A stretch of DNA of 40,460 nucleotides from Pseudomonadota bacterium (GCA_021811235.1 JAJZPG010000026.1:1-40460), one strand, 5' to 3'; positions 15,237-24,459 are shown, numbered from the stretch's first letter. The notes: generated by a model from the sequence alone, not told the origin. A program made the numbers and translations.

Positions 15237-15578
15237 ATGACCACCATCGTCGAAGAACTCGTCCGCAAGAAATGCGCACCCTGCGAGGGCGGCGTCGCTC
15301 CGCTCACCGATGCCCAGATCGCCCCCATGCTGAAAGGCCTGTCCGGCTGGCAGCGCGACGGCATCAAGATCGCCAAGGAATACAAGTTCAAGGACCACTA
15401 TCAGGCACAGGCCTTCACCAACGCCGTCATGTGGGTGTCGCACCGCGAAGACCACCATCCCTACCTGATCGTCGGCTACAACACGGTCAAGGTCGAGTTC
15501 TGGACCCACGCGATCGGCGGCTTGTCCGAAAACGATTTCATCTGCGCGGCCAAGGTTGATTCCCTGCTCGAGATCTGA
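15237..15578 (+). CDS. phhB: 4a-hydroxytetrahydrobiopterin dehydratase
   Basis: A 113-residue pterin-4a-carbinolamine dehydratase. The active-site signature [15 protein letters not shown] is intact, with the paired His, and [16 protein letters not shown] matches the N-terminal sheet. The RBS AAGGA precedes the ATG. The family dehydrates 4a-hydroxy-tetrahydropterins; where no phenylalanine hydroxylase is present, as far as this window shows, it may serve another pterin or act in molybdopterin metabolism. No hydroxylase gene lies nearby. Confidence 0.93.
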   Translation: MTTIVEELVRKKCAPCEGGVAPLTDAQIAPMLKGLSGWQRDGIKIAKEYKFKDHYQAQAFTNAVMWVSHREDHHPYLIVGYNTVKVEFWTHAIGGLSENDFICAAKVDSLLEI

Positions 15579-15645
15579 ATCTCAAGTCGCCTGGTGTTTC
15601 AGCCGTTTATCCGTCAGTTATTTGCTGACCGAAGGCGGCTAGAAC

Positions 15646-16020
15646 ATGAACTGGATGGAAATCATCGGCGCCCACGTCATGTGGAAACAGCGACTGACCG
15701 CTTTTCTGGCGGGCAACAGCACTGAACAACTCGATCCGGAGTCCATCCGGCACGATGACCGTTGCGCGCTGGGCAAGTGGATTTACGGCGACGGCCAGTC
15801 CATGGCCCATCTGCCGCGCTATGAGGAAGTGCGCGGCCTGCACGCCCAGTTCCACCAATACGCGGCAGACGTGGTCCGGCTCCACCTGGCCGGAAACACG
15901 TCGGAAGCCGAAAAGCTGCTGCAGGACGACTATTCCAAGCTCTCGGAAAAACTCAAGCACCGACTGATCGGTCTGTCCCAGCAGGTCAAATCGGCCGCCG
16001 AAGGAATTCCACGATTCTGA
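15646..16020 (+). CDS. Stand-alone CZB (chemoreceptor zinc-binding) domain protein
   Basis: A 124-residue soluble helical protein that is essentially one CZB domain. The expected three-His one-Cys zinc site is visible: His10, Cys40 in RCALGKWIYGDG, His66 and His70 (HAQFHQY). In larger proteins this domain ends chemoreceptors or precedes diguanylate cyclases and senses zinc or oxidants such as HOCl. Here there is no partner domain. Its stop overlaps the non-canonical start region of rsgA. Function is unknown; it may act as a separate sensor or zinc carrier. Confidence 0.88.
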   Translation: MNWMEIIGAHVMWKQRLTAFLAGNSTEQLDPESIRHDDRCALGKWIYGDGQSMAHLPRYEEVRGLHAQFHQYAADVVRLHLAGNTSEAEKLLQDDYSKLSEKLKHRLIGLSQQVKSAAEGIPRF

Positions 16021-16895
16021 ACACCCTGACCGGACAGGTCGTCGCCGCCTTCAGCCGCCGTTTCCTCGTCGAAACGGCGGCGGGCGTCCTGCCCTGCCAG
16101 GTCAAGGGCCGCCACCTGCGGGTGGTGTGCGGCGACCGCGTCGAGATCCGGCGCGACGGCGACACCGGCGTGATCGAGGCGGTGCTGCCGCGCGCCAGCC
16201 TGCTCTATCGTTCCGATGCCTTCAAGACCAAAGCCATCGCCGCCAACGTTACCCAGCTTGCGGTGGTCGTGGCGGCGCGGCCGAGCTTCTCGCTGGAGCT
16301 GGTGCAGCGCTGCCTCCTTGCCGCCGAGGACCAGGGCATCGCCAGCCTGCTCATCCTCAACAAGGCCGATCTGCCGGAAACCCCGGCCGCGCGCGAACGG
16401 CTGGAACCCCTCACCCGCATCGGCTATCCACTCGTCATGCTGTCGGCGCTGACCGATATCGCGCCGCTGCGCCCTGCCCTCCATGGCCACACCACGCTGC
16501 TGATCGGACAATCCGGGATGGGCAAGTCGACCCTCATCAATGCACTGTTTCCGGAGGCGAAAGCCGAGACCGCCGAGTATTCCGAGGCGCTCGACAGCGG
16601 CCGCCACACCACCACCCATACCCGCCTGCACCGGCTCGACGCCGAGTCGGCGGTGATCGACTCGCCCGGCCTGCAGGAATTCGCCCTGCAACACATCGAC
16701 GCCAACGCACTGGCGCATGCCTTCGTCGAATTCCGCCCCTTCCTGGGGCAGTGCCGCTTCCGCGACTGCCGCCACGAGACCGAGCCGGGCTGCCGTCTGC
16801 AGGAAGCTGCCGCCGTCGGCGACATCGCCCCCGCGCGTCTGCAGCTGTTCCAGACCCTGCGCCGGCTTCAGCAAAACGCCGCCCAGCGCCTATAA
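16017..16895 (+). CDS. rsgA: RsgA, small-ribosomal-subunit GTPase
   Basis: Circularly permuted GTPase for 30S maturation. Motifs: LILNKADLPE (G4), LIGQSGMGKSTLIN (G1), VIDSPGLQEF (G3), and a C-terminal zinc finger CRFRDCRHETEPGC. The OB-fold N-terminus (TGQVVAAFSRRFLVET and KGRHLRVVCGDRVEI) is encoded from about 16029 on. No ATG, GTG or TTG lies in frame before GTG 16122, which would remove most of the OB fold. Conservation therefore points to CTG 16017 or ATT 16014, behind AAGGA (16001-16005), overlapping the CZB stop. From 16017 the protein has 292 residues, the usual length. Confidence 0.9.
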   Translation: MNTLTGQVVAAFSRRFLVETAAGVLPCQVKGRHLRVVCGDRVEIRRDGDTGVIEAVLPRASLLYRSDAFKTKAIAANVTQLAVVVAARPSFSLELVQRCLLAAEDQGIASLLILNKADLPETPAARERLEPLTRIGYPLVMLSALTDIAPLRPALHGHTTLLIGQSGMGKSTLINALFPEAKAETAEYSEALDSGRHTTTHTRLHRLDAESAVIDSPGLQEFALQHIDANALAHAFVEFRPFLGQCRFRDCRHETEPGCRLQEAAAVGDIAPARLQLFQTLRRLQQNAAQRL

Positions 16896-16929
16896 ACAGA
16901 GTCTTCGGCATCACACGAGGAGAGCAGCC

Positions 16930-17439
16930 ATGAAATCGCTTGTGGTTGTCTTGGTCTGGCTATGCCTGGGACTGGCCTCGCCGGCCCAGGCTGCGGGCAA
17001 ATGGGTGCAGACGTCCTATGCGCCGGCCAAGGTCTTGTTCGAGTTCTATCTGGACGATCCGCAGAAGGTCGGCAGCGCGCTGTACTGGGTACGTTCTCTG
17101 ATGAATCCGCTGATGGAGGCGCCCTACGGCTATTCGCCCGAGGACCTCAAGGTTGTGGTGGTGATCCACGGCACCGAAATCGTGACGCTGGCGAAAAGGA
17201 ACGAGGCGAAGTACCGGGAGGCGGTCGACCGCATGCGCTATTACGCCGATCTGGGCGTGGCGTTCAAGGTGTGCGGCCAGGCCGCCGAGGATTTCGGCTA
17301 TGCGGTCACGGACTTCCAGGATTTCGTCGAGGTGGTGCCCAATGCCATCACCGAACTGGCGCACTGGCAGCAGCAGGGCTATGCACTGATCGTGCCGCAC
17401 ATCATGGACAAGCGGTTCGACATCGAGTCGATCCGTTGA
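16930..17439 (+). CDS. Secreted DsrE-like protein
   Basis: A 169-residue protein with a signal peptide (residues 1-22, LVVVLVWLCLGLASPAQAA). The DsrE-like core includes VVVVIHGTEIVTLAK, VAFKVCGQAA with Cys115, and PNAITELAHWQQQGYALIVP. It aligns with the secreted protein at 12251 and the periplasmic part of the anti-sigma factor at 10823, including the Cys and the P-x2-(V/I)-x-E-(I/L) end motif. It has an RBS (GAGGAG) and lies 34 bases after rsgA. No ECF-type promoter like that at 12159 is seen; a TATAAA lies at the end of rsgA. Probable periplasmic sulfur carrier or redox protein; unproven. Confidence 0.85.
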   Translation: MKSLVVVLVWLCLGLASPAQAAGKWVQTSYAPAKVLFEFYLDDPQKVGSALYWVRSLMNPLMEAPYGYSPEDLKVVVVIHGTEIVTLAKRNEAKYREAVDRMRYYADLGVAFKVCGQAAEDFGYAVTDFQDFVEVVPNAITELAHWQQQGYALIVPHIMDKRFDIESIR

Positions 17440-17474
17440 TCGGTCTGGGCAGGGCCGCGGGCCCTATCGCTTGC

Positions 17475-17512
17475 CCCCTCTCCCGTGAACGGGAGAGGGT
17501 TGGGGAGAGGGC
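17475..17512. repeat. GC-rich palindromic repeat, copy 1
   Basis: CCCTCTCCCG (17476-17485) and CGGGAGAGGG (17490-17499) pair, followed by TTGGGGAGAGGGCG. In reverse complement it shares about 23 bases with copy 2 (19136-19175). It separates the convergent DsrE-like and CBS genes and could also help end transcription. Confidence 0.85.
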
Positions 17513-17542
17513 GGTTTGGGCAGGCCGCAGCCCAGCCAGCCC

Positions 17543-17977
17543 TTATTCCGGCCAGTGCTTGATGTAGCGCTTCAGCAGGCTGTTCTCGAAGTTGGCTTCC
17601 TTGAGGCAGGCGCGCGCCACGTCGTGGAAGGAGATGATGCCAAGCAGCGAGTTGCCGTCGAGGATCGGCAGGTGCCCGATATGCGACTTGGTCATCACGT
17701 CGCGCGCGTAGTCCACCGAATCGTCGGCGTTGGCGACCACCGGCTCGGTCACCATGATGGTGCTGACCTCGGCGTCCTTGAGGTCGCACCCCTGCTTGAC
17801 CATGCCGTGCACGACGTCGCGCTCGGTCAGCAGCCCGACCATCTCGCCGTTTTTCATCACCACCAGCGAGCCCACGCCGAGTTCGACCAGTTTGGCTACG
17901 GCGCTGGCGACCGAATCGGTCGGCGCGATGCTATAGATGGTGTCGCTCTTGAGGGTGAGGATTTCGCGAATCTGCAT
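17543..17977 (-). CDS. CBS-domain pair protein
   Basis: A 144-residue soluble protein consisting of two CBS motifs (about residues 8-62 and 72-128: SIAPTDSVASAVAKLVELGV, MVGLLTERDVVHGM, HIGHLPILDGNSLLGIISFH). Such pairs bind adenosine nucleotides and sense energy state. The start at 17977 has GGAGA upstream. It is a single gene between the repeat at 17475 and the DJ-1 gene. No catalytic domain is attached, and the partner is unknown. Confidence 0.9.
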   Translation of the reverse strand: MQIREILTLKSDTIYSIAPTDSVASAVAKLVELGVGSLVVMKNGEMVGLLTERDVVHGMVKQGCDLKDAEVSTIMVTEPVVANADDSVDYARDVMTKSHIGHLPILDGNSLLGIISFHDVARACLKEANFENSLLKRYIKHWPE

Positions 17978-18043
17978 GGTGGTCTCCGGTCCGGTGTGCT
18001 CGTATGGGGAGAATAATACCAACCAACGATGCTGCGCGGCAGG

Positions 18044-18589
18044 CTAGGGCCTGACCAGTCCGGTTTCCACCTGGTCACGCTTTTCGCGGCCGGCCAGCGT
18101 CTCGATCAGGGCCAGCGCGAAATCCATCGCCGTTCCCGGGCCGCGCGAAGTCAGAACCGTGCCGTCCTGCACCACCGCTTCGGCGCGCACGCTCACCCCG
18201 GGCAGTCCGTCGAGGAAGCCGGGATAACTGGTCGCCTGTTTGCCCGCGAGCACGCCGGCCTCGGCCAGCACCATCGGTGCGGCGCAGATGGCGGCCGTGT
18301 ACTTGCCGGCCGCTGCCATCTTTTTCAGCAGGTCGAGGATGCGTGCGTCTTCCTTCAGGAGTTTGGCTCCCGGCATGCCGCCCGGCAGCACCACCATGTC
18401 GTAGTCGTCCTGCAGCGCCGCATCGAGCGTGACGTCGGGCACCAACTGCACGCCGCGGCTGGCCTTGACGATGCCGGGCTTCAGGCCGGCCGTCGTCACC
18501 TCGACGCCGGCGCGGCGCAGCAGATCGATGATCGTGACGGCTTCGAGCTCCTCGCAGCCATCCGCCAGGGGAACCAGGACCTTGGCCAT
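18044..18589 (-). CDS. DJ-1/PfpI family protein, YajL-like
   Basis: A 181-residue protein with the DJ-1 fold. The conserved Glu is in PLADGCEELEAVTI and the nucleophilic Cys is in YTAAICAAPMVLAEAG; the chain ends TLAGREKRDQVETGL. It is closest in look to YajL/ThiJ, described as chaperone or protein/DNA deglycase acting on glyoxal adducts; the exact activity in this family is debated. It lies 40 bases after yajQ on the same strand and may be co-transcribed. Confidence 0.9.
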   Translation of the reverse strand: MAKVLVPLADGCEELEAVTIIDLLRRAGVEVTTAGLKPGIVKASRGVQLVPDVTLDAALQDDYDMVVLPGGMPGAKLLKEDARILDLLKKMAAAGKYTAAICAAPMVLAEAGVLAGKQATSYPGFLDGLPGVSVRAEAVVQDGTVLTSRGPGTAMDFALALIETLAGREKRDQVETGLVRP

Positions 18590-18629
18590 ACTCGACTCCT
18601 CGCGTTCCGTTTGGGAATGCGCGACTGGG

Positions 18630-19115
18630 TCAGTCGCGGAAATTCTGGTACTGCAGCGGGAAATCGGTGATGCCCTTCCGCACCAGCGCGATGGTCTCCT
18701 GCAGCACGTCGCGCTTGGCGCCCGAGACGCGCACGCTGTCGCCCTGGATGCTGGCCTGCACCTTGAGCTTGCTGTCCTTGATGAGCTTGACGATCTTCTT
18801 CGCCAATTCGGTCTCGACGCCGGTCTTCACCGTGACGCTGCGCTTGACCTTGTTTCCCGACACCTTTTCGACGTTGCCGACGTCGAGGCATTTCACGTCG
18901 ATGCTGCGCTTGGCAAGTTTCTGCGCCAGGATGTCCTGCACCTGGTCGAGCTGGAATTCGGTATCGGCGTAGACCGTCAGCACGTACTCGGCCTGCTCGA
19001 CGCGGGCGTCGGAGCCCTTGAAATCGAAGCGGGTGGAGACTTCCTTGTTGACCTGGTCGACCGCGTTGCGCACTTCCTGCTTGTCGACCTCGGACACGAT
19101 GTCAAAACTCGGCAT
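18630..19115 (-). CDS. YajQ-family nucleotide-binding protein
   Basis: A 161-residue member of the YajQ/DUF520 family with two ferredoxin-like halves: [42 protein letters not shown] and [20 protein letters not shown]. Homologues bind nucleotides, and in Xanthomonas a member binds cyclic di-GMP and assists a transcription factor. A strong RBS (AGGAGGAG) precedes the ATG. Location is cytoplasmic. Confidence 0.95.
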   Translation of the reverse strand: MPSFDIVSEVDKQEVRNAVDQVNKEVSTRFDFKGSDARVEQAEYVLTVYADTEFQLDQVQDILAQKLAKRSIDVKCLDVGNVEKVSGNKVKRSVTVKTGVETELAKKIVKLIKDSKLKVQASIQGDSVRVSGAKRDVLQETIALVRKGITDFPLQYQNFRD

Positions 19116-19135
19116 AACGTAAATCTCCTCCTAAA

Positions 19136-19175
19136 CGCCCTCTCCCCAACCCTCTCCCGCTTGCGGGAGAGGGAG
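19136..19175. repeat. GC-rich palindromic repeat, copy 2
   Basis: CGCCCTCTCCCCAACCCTCT followed by CCCGCTTGCGGGAGAGGG. The orientation is inverted relative to copy 1. It sits between yajQ and the end of the proteasome-homologue gene, where its stem could act as a transcription end for the arginine operon. Confidence 0.85.
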
Positions 19176-19186
19176 AGAACGTGTCG

Positions 19187-19759
19187 CTACGCGACATCGA
19201 AACTAAACGATTGCACCGGCAACCCCGACTCGTCGTGGAATTCGGCCGCCGCCATCACGCCCAGCCGCGCCACCGCCTCGGCGTCGAGCGAGGGTGCCCG
19301 GTAGGCCGCATACATCGCGCCCAGGGCATATGGGCTGCCGCTGCCGTAGGCGTAGAACTTCGAGAACTCCTGCACCGTGCGGTGTGCCGCCACGCCGAAG
19401 ATCCCGTTCGGATTGGCGATCAGCACGTCCATGCGGGAAGACTCGAGATCCTCCTCCTTGTCCTCGCCGGTCTGCAGGTAGTACTGCTCCTTCAGCGCGC
19501 CGTGCAGCGTGTTCCACACGCTGAAAATGCTCGCCACCGAATCGAGCGGCGGCGGTTCTTCCAGCGACGCGAAGTAGTCTGCCAGGATCAGCTTGAAGGT
19601 CGCCGAACCGGTGATCGCGATGTAGCTGTCGCCGACGCGGATGATCTTCTCGTGGTTGGCCACATAGTCGGCGGACTCCTTGCCGCCGCCCCACTTCGTC
19701 AGCGTGTCGGCCGCGATCGCGATACGCCCTTCCTTCCTGACGACGGTGACGGTGGTCAT
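19187..19759 (-). CDS. Proteasome-like peptidase of the BPH type (HslV-related)
   Basis: A 190-residue Ntn-hydrolase related to HslV. After Met removal, Thr2 becomes the N-terminal nucleophile (MTTVTVVRKEGRIAIAADTL). Aligned with HslV, Asp18 and Lys38 (VANHEKIIRV) fill the catalytic Asp17 and Lys33 places, with about four extra residues before the Lys. ITGSATFKLILADYF matches the substrate-pocket helix. No ATPase partner such as HslU lies next to it. This fits the betaproteobacterial proteasome homologue described from Thiobacillus and Cupriavidus. It starts 8 bases after ppnP, so it is the last gene of the arginine operon. Substrates are unknown. Confidence 0.88.
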   Translation of the reverse strand: MTTVTVVRKEGRIAIAADTLTKWGGGKESADYVANHEKIIRVGDSYIAITGSATFKLILADYFASLEEPPPLDSVASIFSVWNTLHGALKEQYYLQTGEDKEEDLESSRMDVLIANPNGIFGVAAHRTVQEFSKFYAYGSGSPYALGAMYAAYRAPSLDAEAVARLGVMAAAEFHDESGLPVQSFSFDVA

Positions 19760-19767
19760 GGCTCGGC

Positions 19768-20082
19768 TCAGCCGAAGTGGCAGACGTAGTGGTAGGGCTC
19801 GCCCGACACTTCGATGTCGAAGCTGGAATTGCCCGGCACCTTGAACGACTCGCCGGCGCCGTAGGTCTTCCACTCGCTCTCGCCGGCCAGCTTGACGCGA
19901 CAGGCGCCCGCCACGGTTTCCATGATTTCCGGCGCGCCGGTGTTGAAGGTGAGCGTGGCCGGCAGGATCACGCCGACCGACTTCTTGGTGCCGTCGGCCA
20001 GCGTGATGCTGTGCGACACGCACTTGCCGTCGAAATAGACGTTGGCCTTGGAAACAACCGATACATTGTCGAACTGGGACAT
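19768..20082 (-). CDS. ppnP: Pyrimidine/purine nucleoside phosphorylase
   Basis: A 104-residue cupin-like protein of the PpnP (YaiE, DUF1255) family: [40 protein letters not shown], and the end [12 protein letters not shown]. The family phosphorolyses several nucleosides to base plus ribose 1-phosphate. It begins two bases after the argG stop and precedes the proteasome homologue by 8 bases, so it is translated from the arginine-operon transcript. Confidence 0.93.
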   Translation of the reverse strand: MSQFDNVSVVSKANVYFDGKCVSHSITLADGTKKSVGVILPATLTFNTGAPEIMETVAGACRVKLAGESEWKTYGAGESFKVPGNSSFDIEVSGEPYHYVCHFG

Positions 20083-20084
20083 GC

Positions 20085-21317
<1,233 letters not shown>

Positions 21318-21331
21318 GTTGATTCGATGAA

Positions 21332-21571
21332 TTAGTGGGTGGAGCCGGATTGGTTCTTGTCGATGATCTCGACCTGGCCGGGGAAACCGCCGATCTTCAG
21401 GATGTCGAGGTTGGTCGCAAGGCTCGCCTTCTCGATCTCGATGCCGACTACGCGGCCATCCTCCGACAGGTTGAGCACAATGCCCTCGTGCGCTTCCCAC
21501 GCCTGTGCGGGGTTCTCAGGACTGATCTCGACATAGAGCGAATCCATGTCCTTGAAATAGGCGATGTTCAT
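21332..21571 (-). CDS. DUF2283 small protein
   Basis: A 79-residue protein of the DUF2283 type: [20 protein letters not shown], then [20 protein letters not shown]. Its ATG overlaps the argF stop (ATGA) and argG follows 14 bases later, so it is embedded in the arginine operon. DUF2283 proteins are short, soluble beta-rich proteins without known activity. Insertion between argF and argG suggests co-expression but not a proven role in arginine synthesis. Confidence 0.88.
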   Translation of the reverse strand: MNIAYFKDMDSLYVEISPENPAQAWEAHEGIVLNLSEDGRVVGIEIEKASLATNLDILKIGGFPGQVEIIDKNQSGSTH

Positions 21572-22491
21572 TGTTCAGTTTCCACTTTTCCGAGTAAGAG
21601 GTATTCCATCAGGGCTTTCTGCACATGCAGGCGATTCTCCGCCTCGTCCCACACCACCGACTGCGGACCGTCGATCACCTCGGCGGTGACCTCCTCGCCG
21701 CGATGTGCCGGCAGGCAGTGCATGAACACGGCGTCGGATTTCGCCACCGCCATCATGTCGGCGTCGACCTGCCAGTCGGCGAAGGCTTTCAGGCGCTCGT
21801 CGTTCTCCGCTTCCCAACCCATGCTGGTCCACACATCGGTCGTCACCAGGTCGGCGCCGCGGCAGGCGTCCATCGGATCGGCAAAGCTCTCGAAATGGTC
21901 GGTGCCGTAGAGGTTGGCGCGCTCGGGCTCGACTTCGTAGCCGGGCGGGGTCGACACGTGGACGTTGAAGCCAAGCACCTCGGCGGCCTGCAGCCAGGTG
22001 TTGCACATGTTGTTGGAGTCGCCGATCCACGCCACGGTCTTGCCCTGGATCGAGCCGCGATGCTCGATGAAGGTGAAGATGTCGGCGAGGATCTGGCACG
22101 GGTGGTATTCGTTGGTCAGCCCGTTGATCACCGGCACGCGCGAGTGCGAGGCGAAGCGCTCGATGATCTCCTGCTCGAAGGTGCGGATCATCACGATGTC
22201 GACCATGCGCGAAATCACCTCGCCCGCGTCCTCCACCGGCTCGCCTCGCCCCAGCTGGGTGTCGCGCGTGTTGAGGTAGATCGCCGAGCCGCCGAGTTGG
22301 TGCATGCCGGCCTCGAAGCTCAGGCGCGTCCGCGTCGAGCTCTTCTCGAAGATCATCGCCAGCGTGCGGTCGACCAGCGGGTGGTAGGGCTGGTAGCGCT
22401 TGAAGCGCGACTTGATCAGCCGCGCGCGCTCGAACAGGTAGAGATGTTCGTCGCGCGCGAGGTCCTTGAATTGCAGAAAGTGCTTGAGCAT
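21568..22491 (-). CDS. argF: Ornithine carbamoyltransferase
   Basis: A 307-residue enzyme that makes citrulline from ornithine and carbamoyl phosphate. The carbamoyl-phosphate loop is EKSSTRTRLSFEAGMHQLGG; also seen are VINGLTNEYHPCQILAD, WIGDSNNMCNTW and the ornithine-binding VFMHCLPAHRGEEV. The start at 22491 overlaps the argD stop (ATGA), and its own stop overlaps the DUF2283 start. Length is normal. Confidence 0.97.
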   Translation of the reverse strand: MLKHFLQFKDLARDEHLYLFERARLIKSRFKRYQPYHPLVDRTLAMIFEKSSTRTRLSFEAGMHQLGGSAIYLNTRDTQLGRGEPVEDAGEVISRMVDIVMIRTFEQEIIERFASHSRVPVINGLTNEYHPCQILADIFTFIEHRGSIQGKTVAWIGDSNNMCNTWLQAAEVLGFNVHVSTPPGYEVEPERANLYGTDHFESFADPMDACRGADLVTTDVWTSMGWEAENDERLKAFADWQVDADMMAVAKSDAVFMHCLPAHRGEEVTAEVIDGPQSVVWDEAENRLHVQKALMEYLLLGKVETEQ

Positions 22492-23672
22492 CACGCCGCC
22501 TGCTGCAGGTAGTTCCTGACGATGCCGGACACCGCTGCGACCAGCGCGTCCACTTCGGCCGTGCCGTAGATCAGCGGCGGCACCAGGCGGATCACCGTGT
22601 CGGAGGTGACGTTGATCAGCACGCCGGCGTCGCGCGCCACGGCCACCAGCTCGCCGCACGGGCGATCGAGTTCGATGCCGATCATCATGCCCTCGCCGCG
22701 GATGTCGACCACGCCGTGCACGCCGGCGAGCGCCTCGCGCAGGCCGGCGCGGATCGCGTCGCCGCGCAGCTTCGCGTTATCCAGCAGGTGTTCTTCCTCG
22801 ATCGCCGCGAGCGTTGCCAGCGCCGCGGCGCACGCGAGCGGGTTGCCGCCGAAGGTGGAGCCGTGATTGCCCGGCTGGAACACGTCGGCTGCCGCACCGC
22901 GCGCGAGGCACGCACCGATCGGCACGCCCGAACCGAGGCCCTTGGCCAGCGCCATCACGTCCGGCATCACGCCGGAATGCTGGAAGCCGAACCAGGTGCC
23001 GGTGCGGCCGATGCCGGTCTGCACCTCGTCCAGCATCAACAGCCAGCCGTGTTCGTCGCAGATCTTCCGCAGCCCGGCGAGGACATCCGCCGGCATCACG
23101 TTGATGCCGCCCTCGCCCTGCACCACCTCGGCCAGCACCGCAACCACGCTCTTGTTGTGTTCGGCCACATGGCGGATCGCTTCCAGGTCATTGAACGGCA
23201 CCCGCGCAAAGCCCGACAACAGCGGCTCGAACCCCGCCTGGATCTTGCGGCTGCCGGTCGCGGTCAGCGTCGCCATGGTGCGGCCGTGGAAGGCCTTTTC
23301 CATCACGATGATGGTCGGCACCTCGATCCCCTTGTTGTGGCCATACAGGCGCGCCAGCTTGATCGCCGCTTCGTTGGCCTCGCAGCCCGAATTGCAGAAG
23401 AACGCCTTGTCCATGCCCGAGAGCTCGCACAGCTTGTCGGCGAGCTCTTCCTGGCGCAGCACGCGATACAGGTTGGACGAATGGATCAGCGATGCGGCCT
23501 GCTCGCTGATCGCCTTCACCAGTTTGGGATGGGCGTGCCCCAGCCCGTTCACGGCCACGCCGGCGACGGCGTCGAGGTAGCGTTTGCCGGCTTCGTCCCA
23601 CAGATAGGCGCCTTCGCCGCGCACGAAGGCGACCGGCTGGCGCGCATAGGTGTTCATCAAATGTGTCGTCAT
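22491..23672 (-). CDS. argD: Acetylornithine aminotransferase
   Basis: A 393-residue class III PLP aminotransferase. FFCNSGCEANEAAIKLAR binds the PLP phosphate, LMLDEVQTGIGRTG holds the conserved Asp, and the Schiff-base Lys is in VMALAKGLGSGVPIGA. It is the first gene of argD-argF-DUF2283-argG-ppnP-bph. The RBS AAGGA lies just upstream. It makes N-acetylornithine, and may also act on succinyl-diaminopimelate for lysine as in other bacteria. Confidence 0.96.
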   Translation of the reverse strand: MTTHLMNTYARQPVAFVRGEGAYLWDEAGKRYLDAVAGVAVNGLGHAHPKLVKAISEQAASLIHSSNLYRVLRQEELADKLCELSGMDKAFFCNSGCEANEAAIKLARLYGHNKGIEVPTIIVMEKAFHGRTMATLTATGSRKIQAGFEPLLSGFARVPFNDLEAIRHVAEHNKSVVAVLAEVVQGEGGINVMPADVLAGLRKICDEHGWLLMLDEVQTGIGRTGTWFGFQHSGVMPDVMALAKGLGSGVPIGACLARGAAADVFQPGNHGSTFGGNPLACAAALATLAAIEEEHLLDNAKLRGDAIRAGLREALAGVHGVVDIRGEGMMIGIELDRPCGELVAVARDAGVLINVTSDTVIRLVPPLIYGTAEVDALVAAVSGIVRNYLQQAA

Positions 23673-23734
23673 GGCAGTCCTTTTGAGGCTGTCCCGAAAT
23701 TGGCTGCTGGTCTTGGGTCAAAACAGCGAAATAG

Positions 23735-23756
23735 AAAACGGCGGCCTAAGCCGCCG
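23735..23756 (-). terminator. Terminator of the PuuD-like gene
   Basis: On the minus strand GCGGC arms (CGGCGGC 23756-23750 with GCCGCCG 23745-23739) with a four-base loop are followed by TTTTCTATTTC. It stands 23 bases after the stop of the membrane gene and upstream of argD. Confidence 0.85.
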
Positions 23757-23779
23757 TGCTTGTCATGCAGCGCCTTGAA

Positions 23780-24283
23780 TTATAGGCCGAAAAGCGCCCG
23801 ATGCGACCACCCGCCAGCCATGAAGAACAGCATGGGGACCGACAGCATGGTGTTGGTTCGCGAAGCCAGGAAGGCAACCCGTCGCGCCTTGTTCTTCTCG
23901 TCGTCCGACGCGGGCGTCAGACCCAGGATCTTCTTCTGGTTCGGCCAGATCAGCACCCACACGTTGAACAGCATGATGGTACCGAGCCAGGCACCGATGC
24001 CGATCGGGCCCATGCCGTTACGCAGCAGGAAGGCGTCCATGAAGAGCGGGCCCAGGAGCGCGGCGCCGGCCAGCCAGGTCACCACGGCCGCCCAGCGGAA
24101 GAACAGCAGCGCACGGGGAGCGACATGCTTGGTAATGCCCGCGGCCGTGCCGTCGGCGCCGGCGTTTTTCAGCGCAGCCACCTGCACGAAGTTGAAGTAG
24201 TACAACAGCCCGATCCACATCACGCCGGCCATGAAATGGATCCAGCGGGACAGCGCCGCGACGATATCGACGTTTTCCATCAT
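23780..24283 (-). CDS. PuuD-like (DUF989) membrane protein
   Basis: A 167-residue integral membrane protein with about four helices. SRWIHFMAGVMWIGLLYYFN, FRWAAVVTWLAGAALL and MLFNVWVLIWPNQKKILGL match the N-terminal membrane domain of urate hydroxylase PuuD. The C-terminal cytochrome c domain of full PuuD is missing. Conserved His in the first helix could bind haem, by inference. Urate oxidation is not supported by neighbours. It starts 12 bases after a 31-residue membrane microprotein gene, probably in one transcript. Confidence 0.8.
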   Translation of the reverse strand: MMENVDIVAALSRWIHFMAGVMWIGLLYYFNFVQVAALKNAGADGTAAGITKHVAPRALLFFRWAAVVTWLAGAALLGPLFMDAFLLRNGMGPIGIGAWLGTIMLFNVWVLIWPNQKKILGLTPASDDEKNKARRVAFLASRTNTMLSVPMLFFMAGGWSHRALFGL

Positions 24284-24295
24284 CTATCCCCCCCC

Positions 24296-24391
24296 TCAGC
24301 CCAGAAAGTTTCTGGCAAAGACATACAACACGGCAGTGAGCACGACACCGGAAATGACGGTACCCCACAGCGAATCCAGCGGGTTTTTCAT
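24296..24391 (-). CDS. 31-residue single-helix membrane microprotein
   Basis: An ATG at 24391 is preceded by GGAGAGGAG. It encodes MKNPLDSLWGTVISGVVLTA followed by VLYVFARNFLG and a TGA. About residues 10-26 form one transmembrane helix with a short polar N-terminus and a basic C-terminus. It lies 12 bases upstream of the PuuD-like gene, with a possible promoter at 24460-24488. The RBS, a signal-like hydrophobic core and the spacing argue for a real gene. It could be a small subunit of the neighbouring membrane protein. No homologue is known to me. Confidence 0.72.
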   Translation of the reverse strand: MKNPLDSLWGTVISGVVLTAVLYVFARNFLG

Positions 24392-24459
24392 GGTTTTCTC
24401 CTCTCCTTGTGGTTTTGTCGGGCGAATTGTTGAGCGTTTTTGTCGGGTAAACCGGGCCC

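Noticed and set aside
17475-17512. Palindromic repeats as a CRISPR array
   Set aside because: Copies are single and kilobases apart, without spacers.
17535-17560. GGAATAA on the minus strand near the end of the CBS gene as an ECF promoter
   Set aside because: No CGTC at the required distance, and it lies in coding sequence near a gene end.
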